DNA from: Rotaria macrura
Lineage: Eukaryota; Rotifera; Eurotatoria; Philodinida; Philodinidae
Direction: 5' to 3'
Assembly: GCA_900239685.1 (NCBI GenBank)
Contig: OENT01000120.1
Location: forward strand, 1-64,000
Length of the DNA stretch: 64,000 nucleotides
Numbering within the stretch: the first letter of the stretch is position 1; every line of letters starts with the position of its first letter. Shown here in pieces: positions 1 to 13,285 of the stretch. Both the position numbers and the translations under genes were made by a program. The notes beneath the pieces were generated by a model that was given only the letters and a program-made list of their open reading frames with translations, searched no databases and was not told where the DNA came from.

Positions 1-3000
1 AATGCCTAGGTATTAATTAATGCTTATGCCAATAATACTAAAGAATGAAGTTAAAAAAGTAACCATAGTGCTTCGATTTTAGCATTTTTCCTAACTTAAT
101 GTTAATACGACAGCCCTAATTTTGATTGCAATTCTTTACTTTAAATCTTCTATGTATTGATATTTATTTCATGCTTATACAATTTTGTTTCTGAAATTAA
201 GTATGGCTGTTAAATTGACCATCTCAAACCTGTTTGCAACTATTGCTATGCATACATGTTGCTTTAGTATAGATTTAAGTTCTGCCAAGATATTAAATTT
301 TTCTATTCAAAGAGACGATTCCCATGAAATAGAATAATATTTTATTGATCCTTATTTTAACAAGATGAAGAAAGATCTATGAATAGATAACGTGGTGATT
401 GAGAAACTACTGCACTGCGTTGTCTTCTGTTCTTTAGAAGAAGGTCAGTCAAGATTAATCCATGTCAAAAAAGTACTTGAGAAGCATATGAAGGAAATAA
501 CGAACTGTCAAACAAAAAACAAAAGTCAACAGGTTTGGTGTCATATTCTATAGAAAATTTTTCGAGAACTTGTCTTTGATTTGATTGATCGAACAGATAT
601 TTTTGTAAACTAATTGGTTATTTCATATGAGCAGTGTTACTTTCTCAATAGATAAAACCAACTGATAGATGTGTTTGATTCGCTTCGTTTTCTTATTTTT
701 ATTTAATAACTTCATGACGATTCAATACTTGCTCATATCTTGTTATTTGTGGCTTGTCTTTATAAATTGCATGGATGATTTCTATGATGCACATCGAATA
801 CAAAACGCATCCATTATTTATTATACTGATGGAATTCCATTCTTTGCAAATGCTTGATGAATATTTGAGTGCTCATTCGTCATCATCTAGGTTCACTTAA
901 GATTCGAATGCAACTCATTTTTTTCCGCCACTTGTTTAAAGATTAAGATACTGTGCTTACGGGTTCGGTGTGTGACAAAACAAAACGCTATTTGATGGGC
1001 ATTTCAATACTTTTGGATACAATAAAACAAAGTGATCTATTAAAGAAAAAAAGAAAGAAAATTGAGAAATTCTATCTTTTTAGATTTACCAAGTTTCATT
1101 GCACGCAAAATAATTCATTTCTTATTTGAATCTTTTAGTGGCATGGTATATATAAATAATGCGGAAAGCATGTTCGTAAACAATGAAATGCAATGAATTT
1201 TATTACTGAATAGAATTGAATCTATTAAAGAAACTTGTTACGTTTCGTGAATAAAACATGGATGAAAAAACTACATACATTGGTGAAAAACTTGAGAAAA
1301 TTTTCTCTGTATGCTTCCTAATGATGATAATTGAGCTCTCGATTTCTATGATAACCGAATCTTTTCTTTACTAGTATTATAAATTCAAAAATAGTTATAA
1401 TTTCGATAAAATTCATTTTTAAACTAGCATGTAAAGATAAAATTAGATCGTGTTATCTTTTGCCAATATGTTCTCTCTTTTTTCCTTGTTCTCATGAGTA
1501 TCATTATTCTTTTCACTCTTCGAATGCCACTCGACACGTACGAAAAGCCTTGGATCCGATGGATTATATTTACATTTGATAATCACCGGGGATGAGTTTT
1601 TATAAGATATCGCAGTAATTATTACTACAATCTGAATTAATTCATTTCTTCTACCCATTAGATTCCGAAAGATTATGTTGCTTGTTTATTTATTTATTTA
1701 TGCATTGATTATTATCCCTTCCGAAGTAATCTAATGGTTCGACTGCGCAGCAGTAGAGAGAATCAGAAAAAAGAAAAAAAATTTTTTTTTGTAAGACTAC
1801 AGTAAAACAAACAAGATTTCCTTTAAATTAATATGTTTCCGTATAAAACAAATGTTTATTTTATAAATGACTGTCTGTTTTTCGCGGAACTCATGGGATT
1901 GGATGGGAAGCGAATTCTTGGATAAACATCACATAAGATTCTATGGGACGAGATAGTCTCATATGGTGTAGACCTCTCCTATGTATACAAATTTATTTTG
2001 AAGGTCATATACACGCACAGTTATTATTTTATCGTACACTATATGACTTTCTATATTGTAGTAGGCGAAAATTTTAAATTGTAAACAGAATCACACATAT
2101 CTACATGTAATAAATTAGATTATTCTAGCCTATTTTTACTTCTTCATATCTTGTGTCGCTTAAATTAAATTCTAGAGAAAATACATGCTGTTACATCAAA
2201 AACGTGTTTTTTTTGAAACACGAGACGAACTCTATGCAAATCATAGATACTATTTACTTCAATGACAATAAAAATACGTATATCGGGAAAGTCCTCATTC
2301 AAAAGACTTTATGATTTATGCTATGCTGAGATATTGCTCGAAATAAAACATGATTCCTCTGTTTGTATAAATTTTTTGTGATTGTTCTTGATTACAGTGT
2401 ATTTCGAACGATCGAAGTCAGTGTATTCATAGGTTCAGTAAATTTTTTCTTCGTTCACTTCTTTCAATTTGTAATTCAACATTTATATGTGAATGCTTCA
2501 CTAGTCTAAATCTATGTTTCGGTTTGATAAAATAAAAAATGAAATTCTAAATTTTTAATGTCATAAACATTTTACTTCGATGGTTATGTTACCAATAGAC
2601 TATAGAATTACATTTTTCAATACGTTCAAGATATTGTAAGGCTAACTTTGATACTCAATTGTGGCTTGATATACTGATCAATATGCCTATGATAAGCTAC
2701 TTCTATAATCCATGTCGACATTTGGTATACATAGATCTGTACAAGAGTAAACAACTAGAAAATGGCATCTGTATTTTAGCTATAAAATGTTGCTAGTGGT
2801 CTTCTGTTTTTCTTTTGTCATATATACTTATAATTACACTTTGTAATTGAAAAAATAAGAAGAACAAGGTTTGAGACATTGGGATAAAGAGTGTCTCAAG
2901 GGTAAGATTTGAATCACTGCACTCGAAAAATGTGAAACTCTTTGCAATACAATAAAGAATAGCGATAATCTTTTGTCTCTTGCTATGTAAATCGAAGTTC

Positions 3001-3230
3001 AATGGAGATTAATTGTAGTTACTACGCACTATGCTTTATTAGTATAAATCTTATTGAGTAGAGAAAGAATAAACGAAGGATAGCAAATGCGTTGTACATC
3101 AAAGTCTTGTGAGAAAAACACTCGAATTATCCAACTAGTAATTTTGTTTTATATTTCCTCTGTGGTACTTTTATGCTTTGAATACACAAAAGAATTCCAG
3201 TTAAACTTCTCTGTTGCTATTTTTAACATT
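1..3230. other. intergenic, no recognised gene
   Basis: AT-rich sequence with only short open frames (about 70 codons or fewer) that show no recognisable domain, no consistent splice structure and no repeat I can define. A short A-run followed by a T-run lies near 1765-1795. I see nothing else here. Confidence 0.6.
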
Positions 3231-3234
3231 GTCA

Positions 3235-3240
3235 TATAAA
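3235..3240 (+). promoter_or_regulatory. candidate TATA box of the MscL-type gene
   Basis: A TATAAA lies 35 bases before the ATG at 3276. A pyrimidine-rich acceptor-like stretch ending in AG at 3269 lies between the two, six bases before the ATG, so the mature 5' end may instead come from (trans-)splicing. An overlapping out-of-frame ATG at 3241 would be removed in that case. Confidence 0.35.
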
Positions 3241-3275
3241 ATGCATATAGCAACAATCTACTTCTTCAGATTAAC

Positions 3276-3806
3276 ATGGCACGTGTGCGACGATGTTGTT
3301 TTAACTTCTGTAAAGATTTTAAAGAGTATGTACTTAAATACTTGAATTTTTTGTGTGCTTTTAGTATTGTTTATACTTATAGGTTCGCCATCCGTGGCAG
3401 TGTGTTCGATTTAGCTGTCGGCATTATCGTCGGAAGTTCATTTTCTAATGTTGTTCAGTCATTAGTTGATGATATGATTACACCTCCATTGGGTTTAATC
3501 TTGGGCGGTGTAGATTTTGCTGATTTAACAATTAAAATGAGAAATTTTGTTTATCCAAATCAACCACCAGTTGTTGTTCGCTATGGAAAATTTGTACAAA
3601 ATTGTATTACACTAATTATTATAGCAATGGTCCTGTTCGCTATTATTAAGATTGTTACCCATCTACATAAAATTGCGGCTAGAAAAAAAGGAAGAGAAAA
3701 ATCGAATGCAAGCATGGAAGTACCAGAAGATATTGAGCTATTACGTGAAATTCGGGATCTGTTGGCTGGTAAACCATCTGTGGAACCAACTCGAGTTCGA
3801 TTGTAA
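3276..3806 (+). CDS. mscL: MscL-type large-conductance mechanosensitive channel, with one 57-nt intron
   Basis: Proposed exons are 3276-3325 and 3383-3806, giving 157 aa. The intron 3326-3382 (GTATGT...TTATAG) has a length that is a multiple of three and no in-frame stop, so the frame also reads through unspliced. Splicing joins KDFKE to FAIRGSVFDL, restoring the canonical MscL N-terminal helix (KEF-x-x-FA-x-RG-x-x-x-DLAVG); the unspliced reading puts 19 foreign residues there. TM1 carries DLAVGIIVG followed by PPLGLILGG, TM2 is about residues 95-115, and the C-terminal helix has ELLREIRDLL. MscL is a pentameric channel that opens under membrane tension and releases osmolytes. It is typical of bacteria, archaea and some fungi and plants, not animals, so horizontal acquisition is inferred. 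The N-terminus adds a Cys-rich stretch (RRCCFNFC). The gene stands alone, with no neighbouring bacterial-type gene. Confidence 0.9.
   Translation: MARVRRCCFNFCKDFKEYVLKYLNFLCAFSIVYTYRFAIRGSVFDLAVGIIVGSSFSNVVQSLVDDMITPPLGLILGGVDFADLTIKMRNFVYPNQPPVVVRYGKFVQNCITLIIIAMVLFAIIKIVTHLHKIAARKKGREKSNASMEVPEDIELLREIRDLLAGKPSVEPTRVRL
3326..3382 (+). other. 57-nt spliceosomal intron in the MscL-type gene
   Basis: Donor GTATGT and acceptor TTATAG flank a phase-2 insertion precisely inside the conserved KEF...FAxRG helix. Removing it restores family identity across the junction, which is strong evidence for a real intron. It is stopless and 3n long, so a retained-intron transcript would still be translatable. 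Confidence 0.85.
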
Positions 3807-5076
3807 TTTATATAACTAGTTCTCGAAACGAAAACTAAACTATATACTTATCAGTTAGTTGCATGAAATTGATTTTGAACTGTTGTTTACTTAAAATTAA
3901 AAAAAACTTGATTTCTTTCTGAAATTTAGATCCGATCATAAACGAAAAGAACGCTTAATATGCATCAAATGATCAGTCAATCGATGGAGAATGAGAGCAT
4001 TGCTTTTATATAATCATTGAATATAAATATATATATATATATGTTGAATATAGTACCATGAGATTTAGAGACAACTGGACAGTTATTATGATAATATGAT
4101 GTATTTAGATCGTATCAGCAAAATTGTATACCGTACCGATTGATAGGATTGATTGAATGACAAAGAAAATACGCTCTGTTCTAGTTTTCCAGATGCATTC
4201 ATCGTTGTAGAAAAAGTGAACCTATGTCTTCGAAAGTCATGCAAATAAAAACTATAAAACAGATAAAATATAAGTTTACCAAAAACTAAACAAAAATGTC
4301 TCATTGAGGCTTGATCAATGAAAATTAGATTTATTAATTTTTACTTTCTCACATACATTATGATTTGCTCTGTTTGATGTACTTATACAACACTTCGACT
4401 ATTTCTTATTTTGATATAGCTGGCTAGAGCATCACTTACTCTATCGAACTACATAGGTTTTATTTTGTTTACTTAAAAACATCTCCAAAAATCTGACTAA
4501 TGCTGAGAAGCGCTAAGATGAAAATTTTCCCCGATCATATTTCAGCAACAGTAAGTTCATCAATAATACTAATTACTGTAGATAGAAGAAATTCATCGCA
4601 CTTCTTCGTAAAAGAAATATTAAAAGGAACTGATTCGAAATCGAGTAGAAAAATGACCTTTACTTAAAATTTTGTACTTATCGAAAATCATGTTTATAAT
4701 ACTTTTCGGAAAAATTCATTCGTACGGCTAAACGTAAATCTAATTAAGGATGCAGCATAAGTTCAATGCAAGATATATAGTTCGATAAAGTAAGTGATGC
4801 TGTATTCAACTATATTAAAACAAGAAATATTCGAAGTATTTTCATAAGCACATCAAACTGAGGAAAAATAATGTGATCATGCTGTATGTATGAAATCCGT
4901 TTCTATGTGATTAACTGATATATCTGATGTATATACAGTATCAATGCATCGTTCTTTGGAATTTACTACGAATATTTATATCTGATAACCGAGAGCATGT
5001 GTTATTTATGTCTACAGAGTGACATTAGACCGAGAAAACTATGATTGGAGCTTTCTACACAACTGAATCAGGGATA
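3807..5076. other. intergenic, no recognised gene
   Basis: This holds the presumed 3' UTR of the MscL-type gene and an (AT)n microsatellite of about 18 bp at 4027-4044. No coding signal was recognised. Confidence 0.6.
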
Positions 5077-5946
5077 TCACGTTGTCCAGAAAGTTCGTGC
5101 AACAACCCTCCTACTACAAACTTGAAACGTGTGGCTTCCACTATCGTGTAGAGTGTTTATTTTTAGGATGTTACACCGCTTTTGACCTATTTGCTTCATT
5201 GCCGTCTTGAGAAAAGGAACGGGTTTTCACCGCGGGGTCTGCTCATATTTTAGATAGTGTATTTCGATCATACTTCGAATCCACTGCAAAACGAGAAAAA
5301 TCTGTTTCAGAAATCACGATGCATAGTTTTGTAGAGCTCATCAAGGGCAACAAGATGCACTATTTGGGTTAGCATTTGGAGTGAGCTTAGATGGAAAAAG
5401 TGACTATTTGGATACGATGCATTGAGAAGCCGTTAAAACCTCACAAGTAAAATGCGTATTTTTCTTTGAAATATTTGCATATCTCTTCGAAATTTCGCTC
5501 GATCACTTTGAAAATTCAATGACAGAGTGAGTTATGGCTGCTCTTTCTTTTATATGGTAGCCTCTGAATTTTAAAATTCTCTGATTCTGTGTGAAGCCAT
5601 TCACAGAGACCATCTGAAAAATTCGAGGACTTTGAACGAATATTTTTCTCTTCTCCCCATCACAGATTTAAGCCCATATGAAATTGTACCTAACCTAAAC
5701 TTCTTATCTTCAGACCTCTCCTGGTTAATGAGATACAGGAGTACTAAGTCGCAGCTATCACCATTATAACTGAAACATAAGCACACGTGGTCGTGAAAAT
5801 TCTTTTCTTTTCGCCAGACGACAATGAAGCAATTAGCTCAAAATCGGTGTAGAATCCTAAAAATAAACGCTCTAAGCGATGGGGAAAACCATATGTTTCA
5901 CACTTTTAGTAGAAGCGTGTTTGCACGAACTTTCCGGACAGTGTGA
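5077..5946. mobile_element. Tc1/mariner-like element with 177-bp imperfect terminal inverted repeats
   Basis: The left arm (5077-5253) and right arm (5770-5946) are imperfect inverted repeats of equal length. Both begin with a close variant of TCACRYTGTCCRGAAAGTTC. The element is flanked by TA on each side (5075-5076 and 5947-5948), the target duplication typical of IS630-Tc1-mariner elements. Its 870 bp is shorter than an autonomous mariner (about 1.3 kb), and the 516-bp middle has stops in every frame I followed, so it is a decayed or internally deleted, non-autonomous copy. No transposase domain is readable. Superfamily is inferred from TSD and TIR form; orientation is unknown. Confidence 0.75.
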
Positions 5947-5948
5947 TA

Positions 5949-8900
5949 TCTAAAAACAAAGGAGATAAAGAGCAAGTTTTTCATGAGACGAAATAGATTG
6001 TTCCACCGTCTAATTATTTATCTATTAATAATTATCGGTACACTCGTATTACACGAATGTTCATCTCATGTCTCGTTGATTGACATCAATGCGATTGTTG
6101 GTGTAGGTTTTTACTCATACTGATTAATTGTAATTCGATGATATTATTCCATCAGAGTGAGGTTTTCGCCGTAATTATATGGTTTTAATTTAATTAATCT
6201 AACGATTAAGATGAAATAAGAAACAAATAAAACTATAATTACAACAAGTTCTCGATAAATTCCTATGTATAGAGAACGACAGAAAATATATCAATAGTAT
6301 GACAAATTTAAGAAGCCGATTATACAATAGAATGAACTTTGAGATTTGAAGATAACGAATATGATGAGTATTTATTTAGATCTATAATTTGACATCTATC
6401 TACAAGATTGAGTTAACTTCTAGATTATCAAAAGAAATGTGATGCGATGTCTATAAGATTCACACTTCAATATAGCTTTGCTCTTAAATGCCGATGCCAG
6501 TGACAAATACGACATAAAAACATGCAATAGATAAATTCAATATACTACACTACCGACTACTGGATTACAGTGTGGAATCAACAGAACGTTTTCAAAAACC
6601 ACAATTAAGAAATCTCCTCCTCCAACACTCCACACAATAATCGATGGATAAATCTTGCGTATGTATATCGATCAGCCAACAACTATTGATGAAATTGAAA
6701 AGTTGAAACATCTAAACACCTGAAAATTTTTACTTTTACAACCGCATCGCTTCTTAGTGTTATAACAACCGTCACATCTATCCGTGTAGCCATGATATCT
6801 TACTATGTTAACAATGCAGGACAACAGAGACCGAAATGAATAGGAAAATCTCAATTCGATTCGATTCGTTTTCGGTCTCTGCAGGACAAACTCATTCTGT
6901 GTAAAACTAACACATAGCGGTCGATATGTTAACTGCAGACAAGACTCGACTGAGACAATATTCGTCTTAAAAAAAAGAACTTAGAACATATATGAAATTT
7001 TGTTTTAGAAAACTATTAGACAAACAACAGTCATTCGTTGTTCATGCGACATCTGACAATCCACGATGGATTCTCATTCTATAAACTAAATATTCTAGAT
7101 ATGATTGAATTGCTCTTTTCATATCTTTGCTCTTAAGTTCTGTTCGTTTTTCATTGACTTCACAAAACGATGGTTTTAAAAATTAGGACTTTCCATTTTA
7201 TTATAGAGATTACAACAACAACACTGATTCGAGAAAATGATACTCCCATTGTTGGAATCGTTTTTTTATATCAAAGAGCGGCTATATCAATTTAAAATAT
7301 ATTTCTGTGTGTTTTTGTTCTAAGCATTCGAATGATTTGAAGATTGCACTAAGTTAAGCAAAATAAATCAAAGCTCCGTTACGTATACTCATGAATCGAA
7401 GTAGTCCTATTCAGATACACATGGTTGGACTAAATTTAATATTTTGAAAAATTCGAACCTTCAAAAATGTAATTAATGATTAGATTTTGAACTTTATATG
7501 ACAACAACACCACCTGGTGACGAGCAAAGTCTGCCACAAATTTCTTCTTTGCTCGTTTGTTTTCAAAAAAAAACAAACAAATGAGAAACGTGTTTCATTG
7601 ACAATCTTTTCGGGAATCTTGCAACAATGTGAATTTAAAAGTCGATTGTCTATTCTGTGTTTGAATCGATTAACTATTTTTTTATTAACGAGAAATAATA
7701 TTTATCAGCAATGCAATACTTCTATCCGTATTTTTGTCGGGTTACCATAATATAGAACTTACAATAGAATAGTAAAAATGTATGAAAATAGAAAATTCCT
7801 CGGATATGTTGGAAGAAAAAAAGATACTTATGACTTCTTTGACTTAAAAAGACGTCAAATAAAATCGAAAGTAAACTCCTAGACAGTATGCTGCACAAAT
7901 GGGATAAAATACTATTCCAATTATCTTGTTTTTATTGACTGAGTTGTCGTCTTTGATTATAAAGACGACAACTAATACAGAAATAGATTGATGCTATATA
8001 TCGACAGAAAAAAAAATCAACTCAATAGCAACAAAAACTAGAGAACAAGTTTGGGCGAAGCTATTAGTAAGGAACACAACAAGTAGTGGCCTATGGCTTT
8101 TCAGTTACTTCATTTTCATATCGAACACTTGTCGAGAAGAATATTTTAGTTACAAAAAAATGATAATTGAAATATATTTATAATTTAAACACTTCGCTAT
8201 CAATAACTATTCTAAAATTAGTGTTATGTATGACTGTATAAAGGAACTGCGAGCAGTTCATTATCGGTTTTAGAAGTATTACATCAAATCAATGTCAAAA
8301 AATTTACCAATCATGACTTTCCCATGTGCACTTGTGACATTCTAACGGTCTGATGAATCTGTCGCACTATTCGCCGTGATGTTCACAGGTCGAGAATGAA
8401 CGTCGAATAGAAGAAAAAGAAGATCTTAACATGGCAACTGAGCGAATCAAAAGCAATAAGTCAGTAGTGTAGTCCAATTTTGAGCAGTCAAATGTTTTAT
8501 AAGACGTCTAGAAAGAAAAAAACTTGACAACCACAATCGGTGCTGTTATAATTCTCAAATTCTGCATTGTTACTCGTGATCTAAATATTGACAACACGAA
8601 TACAAATGATGATACCAATACCATCCATAGGTTTGAGTAAGTAGTGAACACGACATACGAACTCATCAATACGAATGATTCTATTGATTTTATAGTCGTT
8701 GACAAAGTAGACAATAAATGCATAATGAATGCCGGAGTTGTTCAGTCGAACGATCTTTCACGATTATGCATAGTATATCACAAATCAATAGTTTTTTTTA
8801 ATTGCTTGTGAGTACAAATTCAAATATAAAGTTTGAACCATTATTTATTCTCGAAAAATCAAGGTTTTACTTAAAGATACTATCTTAATCCACACATACG

Positions 8901-11900
8901 TGATTAACATTCACATACTAATATGAACACAAATTCCACCAATAAACAATGTCTACTTGCAGAATACTACAAACATTATCTCATAAATGACATTGTCTTT
9001 TCGAAATGTGAAAGCGATATCATACATTTGAATGCCATGAAAGATAAGTTCAAGAAAGAATTTGATGAAAACATCTCTATGTGATGGTAAATGCATGAAT
9101 ACTTCATCTATAGCATGTGTAATTGATCCCAACACATAATAAAACTGTATCTTGTTATGAAAAATGGAATTCTCCGTTCGAAAACTTCACAACAACATTG
9201 CAGAACTGTTTGATATACAGTTTGTTGGATATGCACCTAGGAGTTCACTTATGTTCTATCATTGTCAACGGCTCTTGTCATCTGACGACCTTTAGTCAAT
9301 GAGGATTCATGGAAACGATTCTCTTGTCTTTACTCAGAGTAATGATTTAATTAAGAAAAAAGAATATGTTCGCTGTATTACTATTTCAATAGATGTCTAC
9401 ATGCATAAGCAGAAATTCGATCATATTGAGCATACAAATAAATTCATGGAGCAGAGAAGAAGAACATGTCTACATGCTCGAGATAAGTTTTGTAAATTAA
9501 CAACGTGCACAACACGCTTTATTTTTCAATAAGTCGAAGTCTCTCCGCGTCTACCGTACAGGCATGAGATATGCTGGCAGAAAAAATAGAAGACAATGTT
9601 AGTTCTATACAACAAATACAAATAGAGGGAACATGCAAAACTTATAATCTCCTACATTAGTATCGAAATTCAACTAAAATACACTCTCCTTCATATCAAC
9701 AACCCTACACTAGTTTCATAGTGATGAGTTGCTATTAGAGAAAAATTATTTTTCTTGTCAGATTGTATCGTAAATAGTCTCTTGGTTGATTCCCTTGTAT
9801 CCCGAACTGTAGCTTCGATAACGTATTTAGTACCTAAAGAAAGGTACAAATGATAATTTAACAAGTTGTGATGAGCCATTCACTTGCATATTATTATTTG
9901 TGGAAAAGCGAAATAAGTTTGTGTTGATTCTTTTTTCCCCTTAATATCTATATCTTAAAACTTCAACATTATATTCCTATTTCTTCGGTTGTGTTTGAAA
10001 TTTCTCGTATAAACTGAAATATACTCGTGGAAAACAAATAGTTTCACTCTATATTATTAACATATTTTTACTATAAATAAACATTTGTGAGAAAAATAAT
10101 TGTATATTCGGATAGCACGTGGAATTCTCTACCACTTGACATATTTTGATTTTATATTCTTATTTATTACTGAGTAAATAATTCGAGTATAACATCAATT
10201 ACTCGAATGAGAAGTAGAAGAAAAAACTTTTGTTTGTAACATTCTGATTTGTGTTTGAAATTCTCTAATAGATGAATGAAATTCTATAGAGAAAACCAAT
10301 CGAACGATTGAAAATTTCAAGCTCTGTTCATAGGCATAGAATATCTATAGAAGTAATAAATTTAAAAAACAACGGAAAAATGCAGACGTTTAATTTTTCT
10401 CAAGTCAGAGAGCATTCAATGCTATGAATTTTTCTACAGTATAAAACATCAGTACACAAACGATGTCGATAGGGTAATAGAGAATTTCAAGTTCTACAAG
10501 AATATTTAATTACTATTGTTTCAGATGTTAATTTTAGAATAAAGATATCTTAACAACATCGAATGTGACTATGTTCTTTTCATGATGATATAAGATTATA
10601 ACGCAATTCTATAACTTTAAACCATCTGGAGAAAAATTTCAAGCTGACTTTTTTATATCTAATAAATAATCTAGAATTCTTCGTGCGTAATATTTGGGAC
10701 AGATTATGAAAAACAAGTCGAGAAATGAACATTTTAGTTGATAAAGAAACACACAAATAATCAATCATGCTTATTTCAACTAATGAATACGTCATCGACA
10801 TAGACATTATACTAAACTTTGGAACATTTATAGAGAACGATGACGAAATCAAACAAAGATTAGCGAGTATGATCCTAATTACGTAGTAAGATCATTAGTC
10901 ACTTATTAGCATCATATTTATTTAAAAATATGTGAGTTTAAATATGAGAATGATTTATCGTCGTCCCAAGTCAAGTATTCCAAATTCTTGATGACTTTGT
11001 TACTTTTTAGACATCTTTTTCGAATATTCAAGAAGTCTAAGTCTGCCTTTTGGATTTACTTTTTCTTCCCTAGATCAATGTATGACTCGTCTCTCATTTA
11101 TTTGTTACAATCATCATGTGTTGAAATGATCAAGATTCACGTAGTACAACACTGAAATAATCTTTTTTATGTGTACAATATTATAGCGTCTGATTTCTGT
11201 CTGTATCATCGATGTTACGCAACAAGTAATAGTACAAAACATTATCATTTGCTTATGGTCATCAAAAAGAAAGGATGAAAAATATATGTTCATATTCTAT
11301 GTCAATACAGTACTAACATTTATTATTTTTTTTCTCCATTAATCTATTCATTTCATCAATACATATTGCTACGTTGTTGATTAATATTGATTTAATATTC
11401 ACATAGAACTTTGTACATGATAGTTTTTATACATTAGTATTACTGTCTTCGATCAACTATTGTCATCTATTACCGAATAGGTTAGATAATTATTCTTTCG
11501 ACGTGATTTTTCTACCAACAATAAATAATGTTACCGATCACTATCGCATTGGAATGAATGTTTTATTTTATTTTTCTGTGTATATTGATTTTTAATCACT
11601 AGCTAAACTATTCAACGTTGAAGAGTGAGATACGTATTTAAAATCTTACCTGTTATATGATGAAAATAAGGAACTTACTAAAGTAAACATCTTTTTTTCA
11701 ATTATTTTTCGTCTATCAAATATGAACATCATGTTTACTCGCCAGAGTAACAGTATAGAAAAATAATTATTCTATGAAACGTGTTCGATGGATAAGATAT
11801 TCGAGCGATAGTTTCTTCTTGCACAAGTAAGAATTGTAGATAACTATTTTGTTGACGTATAAAAGTTGATTGAAAGGAGCATTCATCAGAAATATCAAAT

Positions 11901-13285
11901 TCATAAAAACCGAAAATCTACTGGCTAATGGATACAATTCTTCGCAAATTTTCTACGATGACTTATATCACGACGTAGACGACGATATATTGTTATCGTC
12001 TACAACCATGGTCTCTGGTAGATGTAGTCAGAAAATTCTTGTTTGATCATGCGAATTTTATCACATGATTATATCGATAACAACTATTGTTTTACAGAGC
12101 ATTACTTAGAGATGCAATATTCTATGTGCTTCGTTTCGTTCTCTCTGTAGAGTTTGAAGACTCTAGAAATCGACGACAAGAACAAAAGTCAGCTGTCATT
12201 TTCTTGTCTCACAGAATAAACAGCCGTAAATACTGTTAACGAGATATAATGGATCAGAAAGAGAATCCATTAATGAATCAACAGCCTACATTGGAAACAT
12301 GTTCACAACTGTTAATTAAGTTCTCTCAACTATAAATTCAATCATACATATTTGAGTATTTCTTCATGACTTTAATCATCTAATCGATCAAAATCAACAA
12401 CAGGATAGAAAGAAGCAGCTCTTCTTCTTATTCATCTTGGACTACAACATGCTTATGTTCCGTAAACGATTCTATCATACAAAACGGATCAAAGAACTGC
12501 TTGCTTCCTCGTGTAAGAATGATACTAAAAAAAGATCGATCTCGGAATAAATTACACATGCTCTTTCAAACAAGACAAGATAAAAAAATTCATTATCAAT
12601 TTCGGCAACAACTAATGATCGATATTTCATTCCTCTGTATGTTAGAAAAAAACATTTATTTGTTTTTCGCTCAAAAAAAAAACTTTCAGACGGTAGTAGA
12701 AGTATAATGTGTAGAGAAAATGAGAGAAACAACTACTAAACTGTACAAAAGTATGATCTGCTAATTAAAAAACAGCACTACACGCTCAAAAATAACTCGA
12801 CGAGTTCAAAGGGCAAAAATACAATATGAACAAGATAAGAAAACAAACAAAGACATGAGTATTCGACAATTTTTAAAAAGAAACAAAACAAATAATACAG
12901 GTGTAATACAAACATACGTATACAAACCAAAGAAAAAAAAACTAATATCGAGTAAAATGTAACAATAAACAGATCGAAAAAAAAATCAAATCAATCTTTT
13001 ATGATGCATAAATGAGAGCAAAAACAGAATAGAACAGTGTCATTATTTCATTGTTTAATTTAACAGATACATGACGAGATTCAAAAGAAAGACAACATGC
13101 GAGTATGAATACACGTTGAAAATTGCACACAGAAAAAAAAATACATATCCAACATGTACCATTGACTTCATAGTAGATTTTGAATGTCTTCATTTTTTGA
13201 CTCGAGAACGAACTTTACGTGCAGGTTTATCTAGATGAGAGACGAAAAATATTATGAGTTTAAAATAAAAAAGGAAACTTCATTA
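5949..13285. other. long gene-poor region downstream of PBX
   Basis: About 7.3 kb of AT-rich DNA with no open frame above about 90 codons and no recognisable domain. It holds a perfect 13-bp hairpin at 7942-7973. It lies on the 3' side of the PBX gene. Function, if any, may be regulatory, but nothing in the sequence shows this directly. Confidence 0.55.
7942..7973. repeat. perfect 13-bp hairpin
   Basis: AGTTGTCGTCTTT is followed after a six-base loop (GATTAT) by its exact reverse complement. It lies in otherwise featureless AT-rich DNA. It may be a small structured RNA, a decayed foldback element or chance. Confidence 0.6.

Noticed and set aside
3276-3806. MscL gene as bacterial contamination
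   Set aside because: The gene contains a GT..AG intron that restores the conserved helix when removed, has host-like AT-rich composition and lies on the same contig as animal genes.
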